A stretch of 64,000 nucleotides of DNA from an uncultured Flavobacterium sp. (GCF_946478785.1 NZ_CAMLDD010000012.1:1-64000), one strand, 5' to 3'. Shown: positions 20,401 to 30,373, counted from the stretch's first letter. Notes: generated by a model not told the origin, from the sequence alone. Numbers and translations: made by a program.

Positions 20401-22998
20401 TTTCAAATAGCTTATTTGCCCGGGAGTTGCGCTTATTTCTTCGGAATCCTCCGATTCTCCCAGTGCATTTACTGCTGTAATCACGTAGTAATAAGTGGTA
20501 GCATCATTTACATCAGTATCGCTAAATACAGTGGTATTTGGGCCGGCAATGGTTGTATAGGGTCCACCGCTTGTTGTTGCACGCTTCACATTATAACTTG
20601 TTGCGCTTAAACTTTCATTCCAGGAAAGATCAATCTGTTGCCCAGATGCCGACTGAGCGGTTACTCCTTCGGGTGCCAGTGCAATTGCCAATTCAGGCGT
20701 AGCATTCATCTCCAAAGAGTTAACACTCTCTCCCGAAAAATTAGCTGCCGATACCACATAATAATAGGTAGTGCCATTTTCCAACCCACTATCTGTATAG
20801 TCGGTGGTACTCAGGTTTGTCACATTTGCATAGGGACCTCCACTGGTTGTAGAGCGCTTTAGTATATAACTGGAAGCTCCTGTTACCTCATCCCAATCCA
20901 ACATATTCTGGGTATTGCCAGACGATGCCGTGAAGTTAGCAGGTGCCTCAGGGACATTGTTAGTTTGCCCTGTAACCGTAACGTTATCAAATCTCGTTTC
21001 CTGCAAAGTATCACCATTTCCCGAACTATTGAAGAGCCCCACGTAAACATTCTCAGCCATTTCGATAGTAGCACTACCTACTTCAAACCACACATCTTTA
21101 TTATTGGACTCATACACGGTAAAGGTATTTCCTGTTCGGGAAATCCTGAACCAAACATCGGGAGCCCAGGTATAGCGGTTTCCATCTTTAAACCACATCT
21201 CTGTCCCTGTTTCGTTACGCAATCCCATTCCAGCGATACGCCAACCGCCATCGCCAATTTTCATCAGTACGGTCTTGGCATTGGTATCCAGCGATTCACG
21301 GATCATAATCCCTGTTTTTTGCAGATTATTATAGGTGACTACCCTTGCAGTTAGCGTTACATCACCTGAAGCGATTCCGTAGGTGAATCCCATAGAATCG
21401 GAAGATCCTGTATCGGTCCAACCTGCTCCTTTAGTGATAAAGCTATCTCCAGTATTAACCTTGGCATAAACAGCCCCACCTTCAACACTCGAAGTTCCAA
21501 TGTCTGTCCTAGTCCATCCTATTGGCAGTTCTTGTACCGCTGTCCTAGGTGTGGCTGAGATCTCAACCGAGTCTGGTCCCTCACCCGCATTGTTCTTCGC
21601 TGAAACCACATAATAATACGTCTTGCCGTTTTCGACATTGGTATCGGTATATTTCGGGTCCGTACTGCCTGTCCAGGAACCAACAGTGGTATATGGACCG
21701 CCCGGACTTGTTGCACGCTTAACGGTAAAGCCTTGGGCGTCCATGGCTTCAACTGCATTCCATCTCACTTCTACCATACCGATGCCCTCTTGTACAGTAA
21801 AACCTTGTAACTGCCCCGGAGGTGCTGTAAAAGCTACTGGGGAAGCGGCTGTACCCAATGTGTAGGTAAGCGTGCCATGACCCAATTGGTCAAAAGTACT
21901 GACCGAAAGCCTCATCATCTGTGCCATGGCTTTGACATGAGGCGCTTCCAGCCCCTGTTTTATCACATAATGGTTGTAGAGGATTTCCCAAACAGGTTGG
22001 TCATGGTACTTTCCCAGTCCGTTGATGCTTATCCAGCGGTGTCCGCGGTTGAAACAGCTATCATATTCTTCAAAAAATGGAGCTGCGAGCGAAAGTGCAC
22101 CCGTACGGGCCGCATATTCCGCACCTTTCAGGAACCTATTGTCGTCATAGCCATACAGGTCCAATCCTTGATTCCACGCCATTTGGCAGGTATTGGCCAT
22201 TAACCCGATACCTAGCAAAGCATGTGACTGGTCCCTACCGGATTCCTGCCATTGGCCAAAGTTTCCTTGGACAAAGGGAACCGCATTTTTGATGCTGCCG
22301 GCCCCGATACCATTCTTGAAATACTCCACGCCTTCGTTAAAAATATCCCGGTCATCCACAAGGATACCAATGGCAACCAGTGCCGAAATATTGTTCAGGT
22401 CCCAGTTTGCCCAATAATATGTGGGGCAGGCACCTTTATGATTGGTAAGAAAGTCGTGGCTTACAGGGTAGAAATACTCCTTCATCATGAACTTGAATTT
22501 CTCAAAATCCGCTGGAGCCCAGCCCTCATAGAGTCTCATAATCTCTGCCCCCATGGCCATAGCCGTAAAACCTATACCTCCCAGTCCCAATATATCCGTA
22601 TTTCCTCCCGAGGGTATCTGGTTGACCTTATAAGCGTAGGCATTGTATATGCTTATAGCTTTTTCCGCATGGGCCACGTCCCCTGAGACGTACCAGCGGA
22701 GCGCGTTTAGGTAAGCTGCCTGTGCGTCCCTGTTCATGTTCTGCCGCTGGTTCGCATTTTCTAAGACTCCGCCAGATATACCATAAGTGGCACTCGATTT
22801 CCAATCGGAAACTAAGGTATTCCAGCCTTCTATCCAGGGACTTTCCTCAGCAGCTACTTTTTCTTTCATCCGTTTGAGATCTTCCAGTGTATGGAGACCA
22901 CCGGGATGCACAAATTCCTGTGCACTAGCCTGAAAGGCTAATAAAAACCCAACCAAAAGGAGGCATAGGTTTTTTGTTTTGCGTAGTATTGTTTTCAT
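17404..22998 (-). CDS. Giant T9SS-secreted alginate-lyase-fold protein with Fn3, LamG, discoidin and two CBM3 domains
   Basis: The 1,864-residue modular protein starts with a signal peptide (cleavage near SASAQ, residue 27). Approximate order: alginate_lyase toroid (30-390) with QESGRDQSH; Fn3 (396-490); DUF1349/LamG-like sandwich (491-680); two Fn3 (682-862); LamG (863-1068); Fn3 (1069-1160); F5/8 discoidin-like (1161-1290); Ig-like domains (1291-1450); two tandem CBM3-like domains (about 1455-1605 and 1611-1760), each with the pattern IRYWFT, then DYA.LG, then DDYSY; and a type IX sorting domain (1785-1864, ELKVYPNP, ending KKILKE). The protein should be exported and attached or released by the T9SS. 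It is the last gene of the susC-susD operon. Its base composition is visibly richer in G+C than the neighbouring second enzyme block, consistent with a mosaic origin. Confidence 0.9.
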   Translation of the reverse strand: MKTILRKTKNLCLLLVGFLLAFQASAQEFVHPGGLHTLEDLKRMKEKVAAEESPWIEGWNTLVSDWKSSATYGISGGVLENANQRQNMNRDAQAAYLNALRWYVSGDVAHAEKAISIYNAYAYKVNQIPSGGNTDILGLGGIGFTAMAMGAEIMRLYEGWAPADFEKFKFMMKEYFYPVSHDFLTNHKGACPTYYWANWDLNNISALVAIGILVDDRDIFNEGVEYFKNGIGAGSIKNAVPFVQGNFGQWQESGRDQSHALLGIGLMANTCQMAWNQGLDLYGYDDNRFLKGAEYAARTGALSLAAPFFEEYDSCFNRGHRWISINGLGKYHDQPVWEILYNHYVIKQGLEAPHVKAMAQMMRLSVSTFDQLGHGTLTYTLGTAASPVAFTAPPGQLQGFTVQEGIGMVEVRWNAVEAMDAQGFTVKRATSPGGPYTTVGSWTGSTDPKYTDTNVENGKTYYYVVSAKNNAGEGPDSVEISATPRTAVQELPIGWTRTDIGTSSVEGGAVYAKVNTGDSFITKGAGWTDTGSSDSMGFTYGIASGDVTLTARVVTYNNLQKTGIMIRESLDTNAKTVLMKIGDGGWRIAGMGLRNETGTEMWFKDGNRYTWAPDVWFRISRTGNTFTVYESNNKDVWFEVGSATIEMAENVYVGLFNSSGNGDTLQETRFDNVTVTGQTNNVPEAPANFTASSGNTQNMLDWDEVTGASSYILKRSTTSGGPYANVTNLSTTDYTDSGLENGTTYYYVVSAANFSGESVNSLEMNATPELAIALAPEGVTAQSASGQQIDLSWNESLSATSYNVKRATTSGGPYTTIAGPNTTVFSDTDVNDATTYYYVITAVNALGESEDSEEISATPGQISYLKFDETAGTNAADFWGNNAGTLNSGVTFSEGLIDNAVSLDGVNGYVTLPEGIINHLTDFSISSWIKLDKADNWARVFDFGSGTNNYMFLIPKNGQNSRLRYAIKNGGSEQQINTSASLTTGRWYHLAVTQSGSTAILYLDGVEVGRNTNMTLNPSTLGNTTKNYLGKSQWPDPLLAGQVDDFRIYSKALSALEIAEMAFAYLPPATPKNLSTVAGNNQISLTWTPSLGGTGYNVKRGTSIEGPFEVIANVVDTSYVDMTAVNCEKYFYTVSTINSVGESADSSPSGPLFGIKLSGILIGTVGSGGNNPATTKEAAIDGDIRTYFDAPINTAWVGYDLGEDGRSVITKVRYSPRIGLSHRMNGSQIQGANTPNFSDAEVLFFISKPDEWVMTEQTISNTKGFRYIRYYSPNGYGSIAELEFYGLPAQLPEFSSESIVEGTYGSEFQYSTVASTKPEKFSALGLPDGLRMDACMGIISGIPNAAGSFPVDITATNYYGSSTYTVELMIKKNQTIDFSSMPVKYIGDVDFELSAVTSSGLPITYSSSDTTIATIVDGNKLHINGVGTSIITASQIGDSIYYPVEPVDQTFNVLPLDFKILYKNGDNGSTSNGYVKPHLQIENNDAISVAYSELSIRYWFTAENYAGINTWIDYAQLGNNKISLNYVSLPEPHEGALGYIEYRFDESSGNLMPGVDSGSIQSKLSNSDWSNFDETDDYSYQSNPGYVENEQITLYRNGLLVWGTEPGAVTPELNLKVYSENKNDDTNMNKMHTFLKLNNEGNMSIDYKDLSIRYWFTKDSDADLKYWMDYAALGGSNISGQFVELSSSVAGADTYFEITLDSLVGTLYPLSSTGNIQYRITKSNWLKFEELDDYSYLPKAPFAENSHITVYHKGALVYGIEPGADTNYLKKSRESQKILSIDELETAELKVYPNPVLDILTVLLNNNDGKEVQIMLHSVTGKLLITTKTRTNTYMLDFSTMAKGVYILTVTDANGSIFKKILKE

Positions 22999-23217
22999 TG
23001 TTAATAATTAATTTATGTTCTATATTTTTAGAACGTTAAACAAAATTTGTACAAAATTATCTCTAACTACTAATGATTTTTTACGCTTGTTTTTTTATTG
23101 AGAATTATTTAGTTAGTGGTAATTGTATCAATAAAACTTTCAAAAACTCAAACCTTTGGATAAATTTAAATTAGAAACACTCCCTTAATTAAAGGGGTAT
23201 TTCTAAAAACTAAATAT

Positions 23218-24435
23218 TTATTTTTTAACTACTTTTATCCACTTGACATAGAAATAATTACCAGGATTATCTCCTCCTTTCAGATTTCCTAAAAATCCGA
23301 GAGAAACAACCTGTGAGGTTTCCAGAGTAAAGTCAAAACTTTTCACTTCATCCAAACTAGGTGTAGTTTTACCTATCTCAGCACCGTTGTACAATTCACC
23401 ATATCCCAGTGCTGTACCCAGATTAGCTGACTGAGGAATCCCATTTCTTCCTGCATTAACAACACAATAAGCATGAGAATCTTGATGGATTTCAGAATAT
23501 ACACTAAGGGAAACCGTATAAGTACCGGCAGGTAAAGCCAGCTTAGAAGGTTGATAAATGATCCCTTCAACTACCGGAGTATTATTCCATGTTTCCCAGT
23601 TTAGATATCCTTTATTACCATTCCATGCTTCTTCTGCCCAGCCTCCAACACCGGCTTTATTTAAAGCGGCTGCATTTGAAATCCAGGGTTCACCCAGCGT
23701 TCCAAAACGGCCACCCACATTATCTCCTCGTGGAAATCCTCCACCAAGAACAGGATCACCTGTTCCAGCGAAAAAATAAGGAGTAATATCGCCCGGAGCA
23801 TCCGGGTTAATTATTGTAGGTTCAGCAATGACGGTAGCCCCACCATCCAAAAGAAGCTTTATATCTCCAGTGGCAAAACCTTCAGGAGCTTTGACTGTCA
23901 TTTCATCATCTTGTATAGAGATAATTTCACCTTCTACCTCTCCCCCAAACACAACGCTAAATGCAGAAGCATCGGTACCAAAGCCACTTCCTGTAAAAAT
24001 TAGCATATCTCCCGGAAGGGCTAAATTTTCTCCTAATGCACTTGTCGAAACCATAGATTGGATCTTTGGAAGCGGAATAACTGTGTAAGAAGCAACTGCG
24101 TCATGTACGTCTGTCCATACCTGTACCGAAAGATTACCTGACTTAGCCAACAGTGGAACTACAACTTCCATAACTCCATCTTCATAGCTACGAAATTCGG
24201 TAGCAATTACTCCATTAAAGCTTATATGTGCAGCTTCCTTATTTTTTCCAAAATTGCTACCTGTGATTGTAACGATCGTTCCCGGATATCCGCTTGCCGG
24301 ACTAACTGCATCTATAGTTATTGCAGGATACTTATATATATCTGCTTCAAACTCTGGCTGACATGATGTTAATAGAAAGAGGCTAAAAACAATAGCTAAT
24401 AGGCCTGTGAAATATATTTTTTTATTTTTTTTCAT
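23218..24435 (-). CDS. Surface glycan-binding lipoprotein with IPT/TIG domains (SusE/F position)
   Basis: The 405-residue protein begins with a lipobox (LLTSCQPEF). Two IPT/TIG Ig-like domains follow, at about 38-120 (SPASGYPGTIVTITGSNFG) and 125-205 (LPGDMLIFTGSGFG). A C-terminal jelly-roll-like domain ends in YFYVKWIKVVKK, resembling DUF5013-type glycan-binding tails. It lies directly downstream of susD (72 bp), the usual place for SusE/F-like surface glycan-binding proteins. It probably captures the polysaccharide at the cell surface for SusCD. No enzymatic residues were recognised. Confidence 0.85.
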   Translation of the reverse strand: MKKNKKIYFTGLLAIVFSLFLLTSCQPEFEADIYKYPAITIDAVSPASGYPGTIVTITGSNFGKNKEAAHISFNGVIATEFRSYEDGVMEVVVPLLAKSGNLSVQVWTDVHDAVASYTVIPLPKIQSMVSTSALGENLALPGDMLIFTGSGFGTDASAFSVVFGGEVEGEIISIQDDEMTVKAPEGFATGDIKLLLDGGATVIAEPTIINPDAPGDITPYFFAGTGDPVLGGGFPRGDNVGGRFGTLGEPWISNAAALNKAGVGGWAEEAWNGNKGYLNWETWNNTPVVEGIIYQPSKLALPAGTYTVSLSVYSEIHQDSHAYCVVNAGRNGIPQSANLGTALGYGELYNGAEIGKTTPSLDEVKSFDFTLETSQVVSLGFLGNLKGGDNPGNYFYVKWIKVVKK

Positions 24436-24507
24436 GATCTAAATTTTTTTGAGATTTTATCAGTACAGATTCGCTCAATGTGTACTGATAAATCTTTAAT
24501 TATGAAA

Positions 24508-26283
24508 TTAATATCCAGGATTTTGCAAAAGATTATCAGCATTTAAGTTGATTTCTTCAACAGGAATAGGTTGTAAATAATTTTTACGAAGCCAGCTTCT
24601 GTTACTACTTGGATCAACAACAACCGCTCTCTTAGGTCCTTCGCCTGTGTATTGTTTTATGGCTTCCCCAAATTGATATTTCGATGGATTGTACAAAGTC
24701 ACATTATTTTCATAGTCAGTATCTTCTATAATGGGACCGAAAATTGGTGCATTTAAGACTTCTTCTGCAATACCCCATCTCATTAAATCGCTAAACCTAT
24801 TGTTTTCCTGAAACAACTCTACCGTCCTTTCTCTTCGAATTTCTTCCAGAATATTCAAACTATAGGTAGTGGCTAATAGATTAGTTAATGGAGCTACACC
24901 TGAACGTCCTCTCACTTTGTTCAGCGATTCATTAAGTTGTGCATCAGTTATAGAACCATTCAGTTCATATAAAGCCTCAGCATAAGACAGGTAAATTTCT
25001 GCCAACCTGATAATTGAAAAATCTGATGACTCTTGGTTCGCTTGCCTAACGTTTGGATAGTTATAAGACCTGAATTTACGGTTCCAATAAGGAACTCCTC
25101 CATCTAAAAGTTTAGCTGTTTCATTTGATAATTCTATTCCTTGTTCACTACCACCCGCATAGGCATATAGCCTGTAATCACGGTCATACCACTGCTCATA
25201 GTTTGACTTGTACCCCTGAAACAACGGAGATTTATCGATTGGTAAACCGTCTTTCATAAGGAACATATCCAGAAAATTCTGGTTTATTGCAGAATAATAA
25301 GAAGCGAGACTAATATTAGTTCCTCCTTGACGTAGCACAAAATCATATTTACTATACAATATAAACTCCTTATTCGTTGACTTATCCAGTCCAGCCGGGT
25401 TAGATGCAGCATCCTCTAAATTAAAGAGGTAGTACATGCTCAGGTTATTTAGCTCATCATTGTGGTTCCACAACTCAAAACTGCCGCTATCCATAACACT
25501 TTTAGATAAGTCTACTACTTGCTGAAGCATTTGGTTTATTGAAGGATATCCCGCAGGCTTTGCTGATCCTGCACCTACGGATATTCCATCACCATCTGTA
25601 GTCGTTCCCACATATTTTTCCCAAGTAGCTTCAAACAAAAGTGATTTTGCCAATAATGACTGTGCGGCTTCCTTACTTATATGACCTTTATCATTAGAGC
25701 CTATACTTGCTTCATTAGGCAAACCAGCAATAGCTGCTTCTAAATCGTTTTTTACTTGAAGCATGACCTCGTAACGGGAGTTTCTTTTACTATATAGTTC
25801 AGGGGAATCTACATCAAGTTTGGTTGTTACAATAGATACTCCACCAAACCTTTGCAGTAAAAAGAAATAATGATATGCCCTGAAAAATTTAGCAGTGGCA
25901 ACATATTGTGCAATCTCTTCTGATGCTCCATTATATTCTTTGGCTTTTTCCAAAAGAATATTGCATTCCCTGATTTTTTCATAAGAACGTGACCAGACTT
26001 TATCGGTATTGGTCGGGTTAATATTACCTTGTCCATAACCTGTAACGATGGTGTTCAAATCAGATCCTCTATCCAAAAGAAGCCCCTGAGCATCTCCCCA
26101 GGCCCACAAGCCTTTGTACATATTATTTGCTGCTGCCTTAAAATGGTCAGCTGTTTTATAGTAGATTGTTTCTGATAGTGCGTCTGGTCTTTCTAGATCT
26201 AGAAATTCTTTTTCGCAAGCTGTTAATGAAATTAATATTCCAAACAGTATCACTATGTATTTATTCTTTTTCATTATATTCAT
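24508..26283 (-). CDS. susD: SusD/RagB family nutrient-binding outer-membrane lipoprotein
   Basis: The 591-residue protein has a lipobox (SLTACEKEFLDLE) and the helical TPR-like SusD core. Family features are visible, including FFRAYHYFFLLQRFGGV near residue 135 and the C-terminal RLAEIYLSYAEALYELNG ... RRERTVELFQENNRFSDLMRWG, ending in NLLQNPGY. It forms the lid over the SusC barrel and binds the glycan. Its start lies 2 bp after the susC stop, so the two are translationally close. A second in-frame ATG (MKKNKY) 9 bp downstream is an equally plausible start. Confidence 0.96.
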   Translation of the reverse strand: MNIMKKNKYIVILFGILISLTACEKEFLDLERPDALSETIYYKTADHFKAAANNMYKGLWAWGDAQGLLLDRGSDLNTIVTGYGQGNINPTNTDKVWSRSYEKIRECNILLEKAKEYNGASEEIAQYVATAKFFRAYHYFFLLQRFGGVSIVTTKLDVDSPELYSKRNSRYEVMLQVKNDLEAAIAGLPNEASIGSNDKGHISKEAAQSLLAKSLLFEATWEKYVGTTTDGDGISVGAGSAKPAGYPSINQMLQQVVDLSKSVMDSGSFELWNHNDELNNLSMYYLFNLEDAASNPAGLDKSTNKEFILYSKYDFVLRQGGTNISLASYYSAINQNFLDMFLMKDGLPIDKSPLFQGYKSNYEQWYDRDYRLYAYAGGSEQGIELSNETAKLLDGGVPYWNRKFRSYNYPNVRQANQESSDFSIIRLAEIYLSYAEALYELNGSITDAQLNESLNKVRGRSGVAPLTNLLATTYSLNILEEIRRERTVELFQENNRFSDLMRWGIAEEVLNAPIFGPIIEDTDYENNVTLYNPSKYQFGEAIKQYTGEGPKRAVVVDPSSNRSWLRKNYLQPIPVEEINLNADNLLQNPGY

Positions 26284-26285
26284 TT

Positions 26286-29200
26286 TTAAAATGTTATATT
26301 AACCCCAAGTGAATAGGTTCTGTTAAAAGGATACGAACTATTACTACTGGCGCCAAATTCAGGATCCCAGCCATCTTTAACAGTTGTCAATTCAAACAGG
26401 TCATTCCCTGAAAAATAGATACGGAATTTATCCAAAGTACCATTTCCAATTTTAAGGTCGTCGAACGTATAGCCAAACACCAATGTCTTCATCCTGATAT
26501 AGCGATTGTTTTGCATCATAAAGTCATTGTTTCTCCAGTTCCAAGCGGCTCTGGCTGTGTTATATGTTAATCTTGGATAAGCCGCATCAGGGTTATCTTC
26601 TGTCCATGTTTTACCTCTATAAGCATTGGTTTGGTTATTACCTACTGTTACAAACGGATAGGCTAACCCATCAGTCCTTACTACGTTTTGTTTAAGCGCA
26701 CCCTGAAAAAATGTACTCAGGTCAAATCCTTTGTATTCAAACCCTAAATTGATACCATAGGTATAGTGAGGGGCGGCATCGCCCATATACTTAACATCTC
26801 CATTACCATCTGATAAACTACCTGACCCCAAGATTTTACCATCTCCATCCAAATCAGCTTTTCTAGTATCTCCTGGGCGAATGCGAACAGCTGTGTTATT
26901 GGCATTAAGAATTTCTCCACCGTTATTAAGTTGTGCATAATAAGCACTCACTTCTGCTTCATTAGCAAAAAAGCCATCTGTTTGATAAAGAAAGTAAGAG
27001 TTTAGCGGATAGCCTTGTACAGTTTCGTTCAGACCTGCTCCGTAAATACCAACCCCTTCCATACTTACCAGTTTATTTTTTGCATCACTCATATTCACGG
27101 ACACATTATATTTCAAATCGCCTATGTTTGATTTCCATGAAAGCACAGCTTCCCATCCTTTTACCTCCAAAACACCACTATTTGTTTTAGGAGGCGTTCC
27201 ACCTAATATGTCAGGATAGTTCACAGCGATTAACATACCATCGTTTTTCTTGGTAAAATAGTCAAATGAACCAGACAATCTGTGATCTAAAAGTCTAAAT
27301 TCAACGCCATAATTAGCCATTCCAATTCTTTCCCAGGTACGGGTAAGACTAGTAAGACTTTCAATATTTGCAGTAGTTTGTAAAGAAGCAGTTGTCCCAA
27401 AAGGAGTTGAACCCAGTATTATGGCTGATGAATAGTCATGATTACCTATACCAACCTGTCCGCCCATTTCGCCATAACTTGCCTTGAACTTAAGAAAGTT
27501 CAATACGGGAATATTCTTCATAAACGATTCTTCGGTTACAACCCATCCAACAGAAGCACCACCGAAATTTGACCAGCGGTAATCAGAGTGAAATTTTGAA
27601 GTTCCATCCCTCCTTCCTGTTAATTCTAACAAGTACTTGTCTTTATAACTATAATTAAAACGCCCTAAATAGGATAGGAATCCCGAATTTGAAGAACCTC
27701 CTGCATTAGTTACACTCATTGATGGGGATGCTACGTTCAAATCATAAACACCATTATCCTCAAACCCTTGTCTATACCCTTTTAGATTATCGGTTTTAGT
27801 CAATTCAGCAGTGGTACCAACCATTCCGCCAAAGTTGTGACCTTCCCAAGGAGACTTTTTGTAATTAAGAAATGCGCCATAATTTTCGTAGCTGATATAT
27901 TTTTTATTTTTTTCAAAGGAAGAAGTAGTATTGACAGACTCATTTGTTTTTACACCAAACCATGTGTACATTGGTATATTAATAAAATATTTTTCCTGAT
28001 CCCAAAATTCTTTATCCACACTGGCTGTCGCCCGAAAGTTCAGATCATCCGTAATATCAAAGGTGGCCGCAAGATTTAATTTTAATTGATCGGCATAAGA
28101 TACATCCCTACCTCCTTCTAAAACTTCGGCTATAGAATGTCTGTTTCCGGCAACACCAAAATTGGCATACCATTGTCCATACGGATTTTTGGCTGGAAAC
28201 AGTGGTGGATCATTGGCTAATGAAGTAATCCCCAAACCTCCTGAAGGACCGGAAAGATTAGATCTAAAATAGGATACGCCAGTTTCGATATTTATTTGAT
28301 CCGAAAGTTTGTAATTATGATTAAATCTTAAATTATATTGTTTCTTCCCATCATAAGAAGGCTTGAGGCTTCCTACATTTTCAGCATATCCGGCAGACAA
28401 GCGATACTTCGATTTCTCCGAGCCTCCCGAAATACTTAAGTTGGTTTGGTTTGAATAGGAAGTACCATACATATCATTAAAACGATTGCCCTCACCAAGG
28501 AAAATATCTCCCCAGTATTGGGTTCTATACACCCCAGGACCTTCATCTCGCATTCTCACAAGGGTTTCCCTGTTTACCCAACCCCAATAATTAGCAGTAC
28601 CGGCATAGGCTAAGTCCTGATCTGTAGCTTCTATAATCATATCGGCATAACCCCTTAAACCCGAAACAGCAGGCTTTATACCTATAGTATTGGCTCTAAA
28701 ATTACTTGTTAAATTTACCTTTATTTCACCTGCTTTTCCTCGTTTAGTCTCAACTAAAATTACACCATCAGCTGCCCGAGATCCGTAGATAGAAGCCGCC
28801 CCATCTTTGAGGACACTTATAGATTCTATATCATCTGGGTTCATGCTATAAAAAGCATTATCATTCACAGCAGGTACTCCATCAATAACTATTAAGGGGG
28901 AGCCTCCATTAACAGAAGTAACACCTCTAATCTGTAATTTAATTCCTTCATTTCCAGGTCTAGAAGAACTACGGGTTACTACCAATCCAGGTGTTTGCCC
29001 CTGAAGAGCAAGTGCAGGGTTAGTTACCGCCCTGTCCTCAAAAGCTTTTGAAGAAACTACCTCTATTGCTCCGGTAAGTGTTGCTTTTTTCTGAGTACCA
29101 TAACCCACAACTACTACTTCTTCTAAAGCTCCAACATCAACTCCCATAGTCACATTGATTGCTTTTTGAGAACCTACTTTAATTTCCTGAGTTTTAAAAC

Positions 29201-29531
29201 CGACAGCCGAAAAAACAAGTACTGCATCAGATGAGGGTACATTTATAGTATAATTTCCATCAATATCAGTACTACCTCCGCCTGTTGCTCCTTTTATATT
29301 TACATTTACTCCGGGAATTCCCATATTATCTTCGGCAGAGACAACTTTCCCTGAAATCGTAATATTTTGTTGAACCCTTTCTTGTCCAGCAACATTTAAA
29401 TTTAAATTGAACACCTTATTAGAATCAGCAGCATACACATCGCCTACCACACTACCTCCTAATAAAAGCACCAATAAAGTTGGTTTGGATAAAAATTTCA
29501 GCTTATGCTGAATGATTTTTGGTTTATTCAT
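26286..29531 (-). CDS. susC: SusC/RagA family TonB-dependent glycan transporter
   Basis: The 1,081-residue protein has a signal peptide, a carboxypeptidase-regulatory-like domain (about 58-132), the SusC signature VVVVGYGTQKKATLTGAI, a plug domain (LQIRGVTSVNGGSPLIVIDG) and a 22-strand barrel that ends in the aromatic-terminated YSLGVNITF. It imports oligosaccharides across the outer membrane with TonB energy, partnered with SusD. It is the first gene of its operon. The 842-bp gap upstream holds the repeated element at 30034-30081 and the terminator of the convergent-side regulator transcript. Confidence 0.97.
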   Translation of the reverse strand: MNKPKIIQHKLKFLSKPTLLVLLLGGSVVGDVYAADSNKVFNLNLNVAGQERVQQNITISGKVVSAEDNMGIPGVNVNIKGATGGGSTDIDGNYTINVPSSDAVLVFSAVGFKTQEIKVGSQKAINVTMGVDVGALEEVVVVGYGTQKKATLTGAIEVVSSKAFEDRAVTNPALALQGQTPGLVVTRSSSRPGNEGIKLQIRGVTSVNGGSPLIVIDGVPAVNDNAFYSMNPDDIESISVLKDGAASIYGSRAADGVILVETKRGKAGEIKVNLTSNFRANTIGIKPAVSGLRGYADMIIEATDQDLAYAGTANYWGWVNRETLVRMRDEGPGVYRTQYWGDIFLGEGNRFNDMYGTSYSNQTNLSISGGSEKSKYRLSAGYAENVGSLKPSYDGKKQYNLRFNHNYKLSDQINIETGVSYFRSNLSGPSGGLGITSLANDPPLFPAKNPYGQWYANFGVAGNRHSIAEVLEGGRDVSYADQLKLNLAATFDITDDLNFRATASVDKEFWDQEKYFINIPMYTWFGVKTNESVNTTSSFEKNKKYISYENYGAFLNYKKSPWEGHNFGGMVGTTAELTKTDNLKGYRQGFEDNGVYDLNVASPSMSVTNAGGSSNSGFLSYLGRFNYSYKDKYLLELTGRRDGTSKFHSDYRWSNFGGASVGWVVTEESFMKNIPVLNFLKFKASYGEMGGQVGIGNHDYSSAIILGSTPFGTTASLQTTANIESLTSLTRTWERIGMANYGVEFRLLDHRLSGSFDYFTKKNDGMLIAVNYPDILGGTPPKTNSGVLEVKGWEAVLSWKSNIGDLKYNVSVNMSDAKNKLVSMEGVGIYGAGLNETVQGYPLNSYFLYQTDGFFANEAEVSAYYAQLNNGGEILNANNTAVRIRPGDTRKADLDGDGKILGSGSLSDGNGDVKYMGDAAPHYTYGINLGFEYKGFDLSTFFQGALKQNVVRTDGLAYPFVTVGNNQTNAYRGKTWTEDNPDAAYPRLTYNTARAAWNWRNNDFMMQNNRYIRMKTLVFGYTFDDLKIGNGTLDKFRIYFSGNDLFELTTVKDGWDPEFGASSNSSYPFNRTYSLGVNITF

Positions 29532-30033
29532 AAAAACAATTCATTTTTGGTTAATAATTAAATTCAGTTTTAGTTTAAATACTATTGTAATCAAGTAATA
29601 GCATAATTTTTTTTAGTTAAATATTATAATGATCTCTTAACAATCATTTTTAAAGGATTAAGAACTTATTTTTCTTTATTCAAATAATGTCAATAGCCTG
29701 ATATTTTCTTTTTTCAATCGAACTCTGGGATAATCGCTTATGGATAAGTTATCCTTTATCTTTAATAGTATTAGATTATTTTACTTTTTAGCTCACAACT
29801 ACTAATCTTATTAATCAATAGTTGTAAAAGCTAAAAACAACTAACCAAACTACTAGGAACTATTCTAACATTAATCTTATAATATAAATTAGGTATAAAC
29901 GAATTATTCTTGATAGACAGTTATTAAATCCAATTTTTAAAATACCTGTTTTTAAAATTTAATAATAAATTAACCTTAGATTAACATTTATCCGATTATC
30001 AACATATCAAATGTATCAAGAATGCCTTTTTTA

Positions 30034-30081
30034 GGAGATAAATTATAATTCATTCTCTATAAATTATCATCCATTTTTAAT
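30034..30081 (-). promoter_or_regulatory. Repeated PUL upstream element, copy B
   Basis: This is the partner of 17093-17140: 43 of 48 positions match in the same orientation, and looser similarity extends further upstream. It sits about 500 bp before the susC start. The distance implies either a long leader or activation from a remote site. The surrounding gap (29532-30373) is otherwise very AT-rich and shows no gene. Confidence 0.55.
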
Positions 30082-30249
30082 TTAAACATATAAAAATCAA
30101 GGTATTTTTATTGATGATGTAACTTTATAGAAATTAAATTCATTTTACATATTCCAAAGATTTAAAACCCAAATAAGAACCTTTAAGTATTTTATAATTT
30201 AAAATCTTAAAAAATTAAATTAAATTTTAACATTTTAGAACCAACTGGA

Positions 30250-30300
30250 TTAAAAACAAAAAGCTAATCATTTTATTATTTAATAAAATGATTAGCTTTT
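30250..30300 (-). terminator. Rho-independent terminator after the hybrid sensor gene
   Basis: A perfect 20-bp stem (30259-30278 with 30281-30300) surrounds a 2-base loop and is followed on the minus strand by a T-rich tract. It lies about 70 bp after the stop of the hybrid two-component gene, so the regulator and susC are separate transcripts. Confidence 0.85.
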
Positions 30301-30373
30301 AACTAAAAATATAAATACTAATTAACTGGCTGAAATTGTTTTTGATTCTAAATTTTAAAACCAAATCGATATT

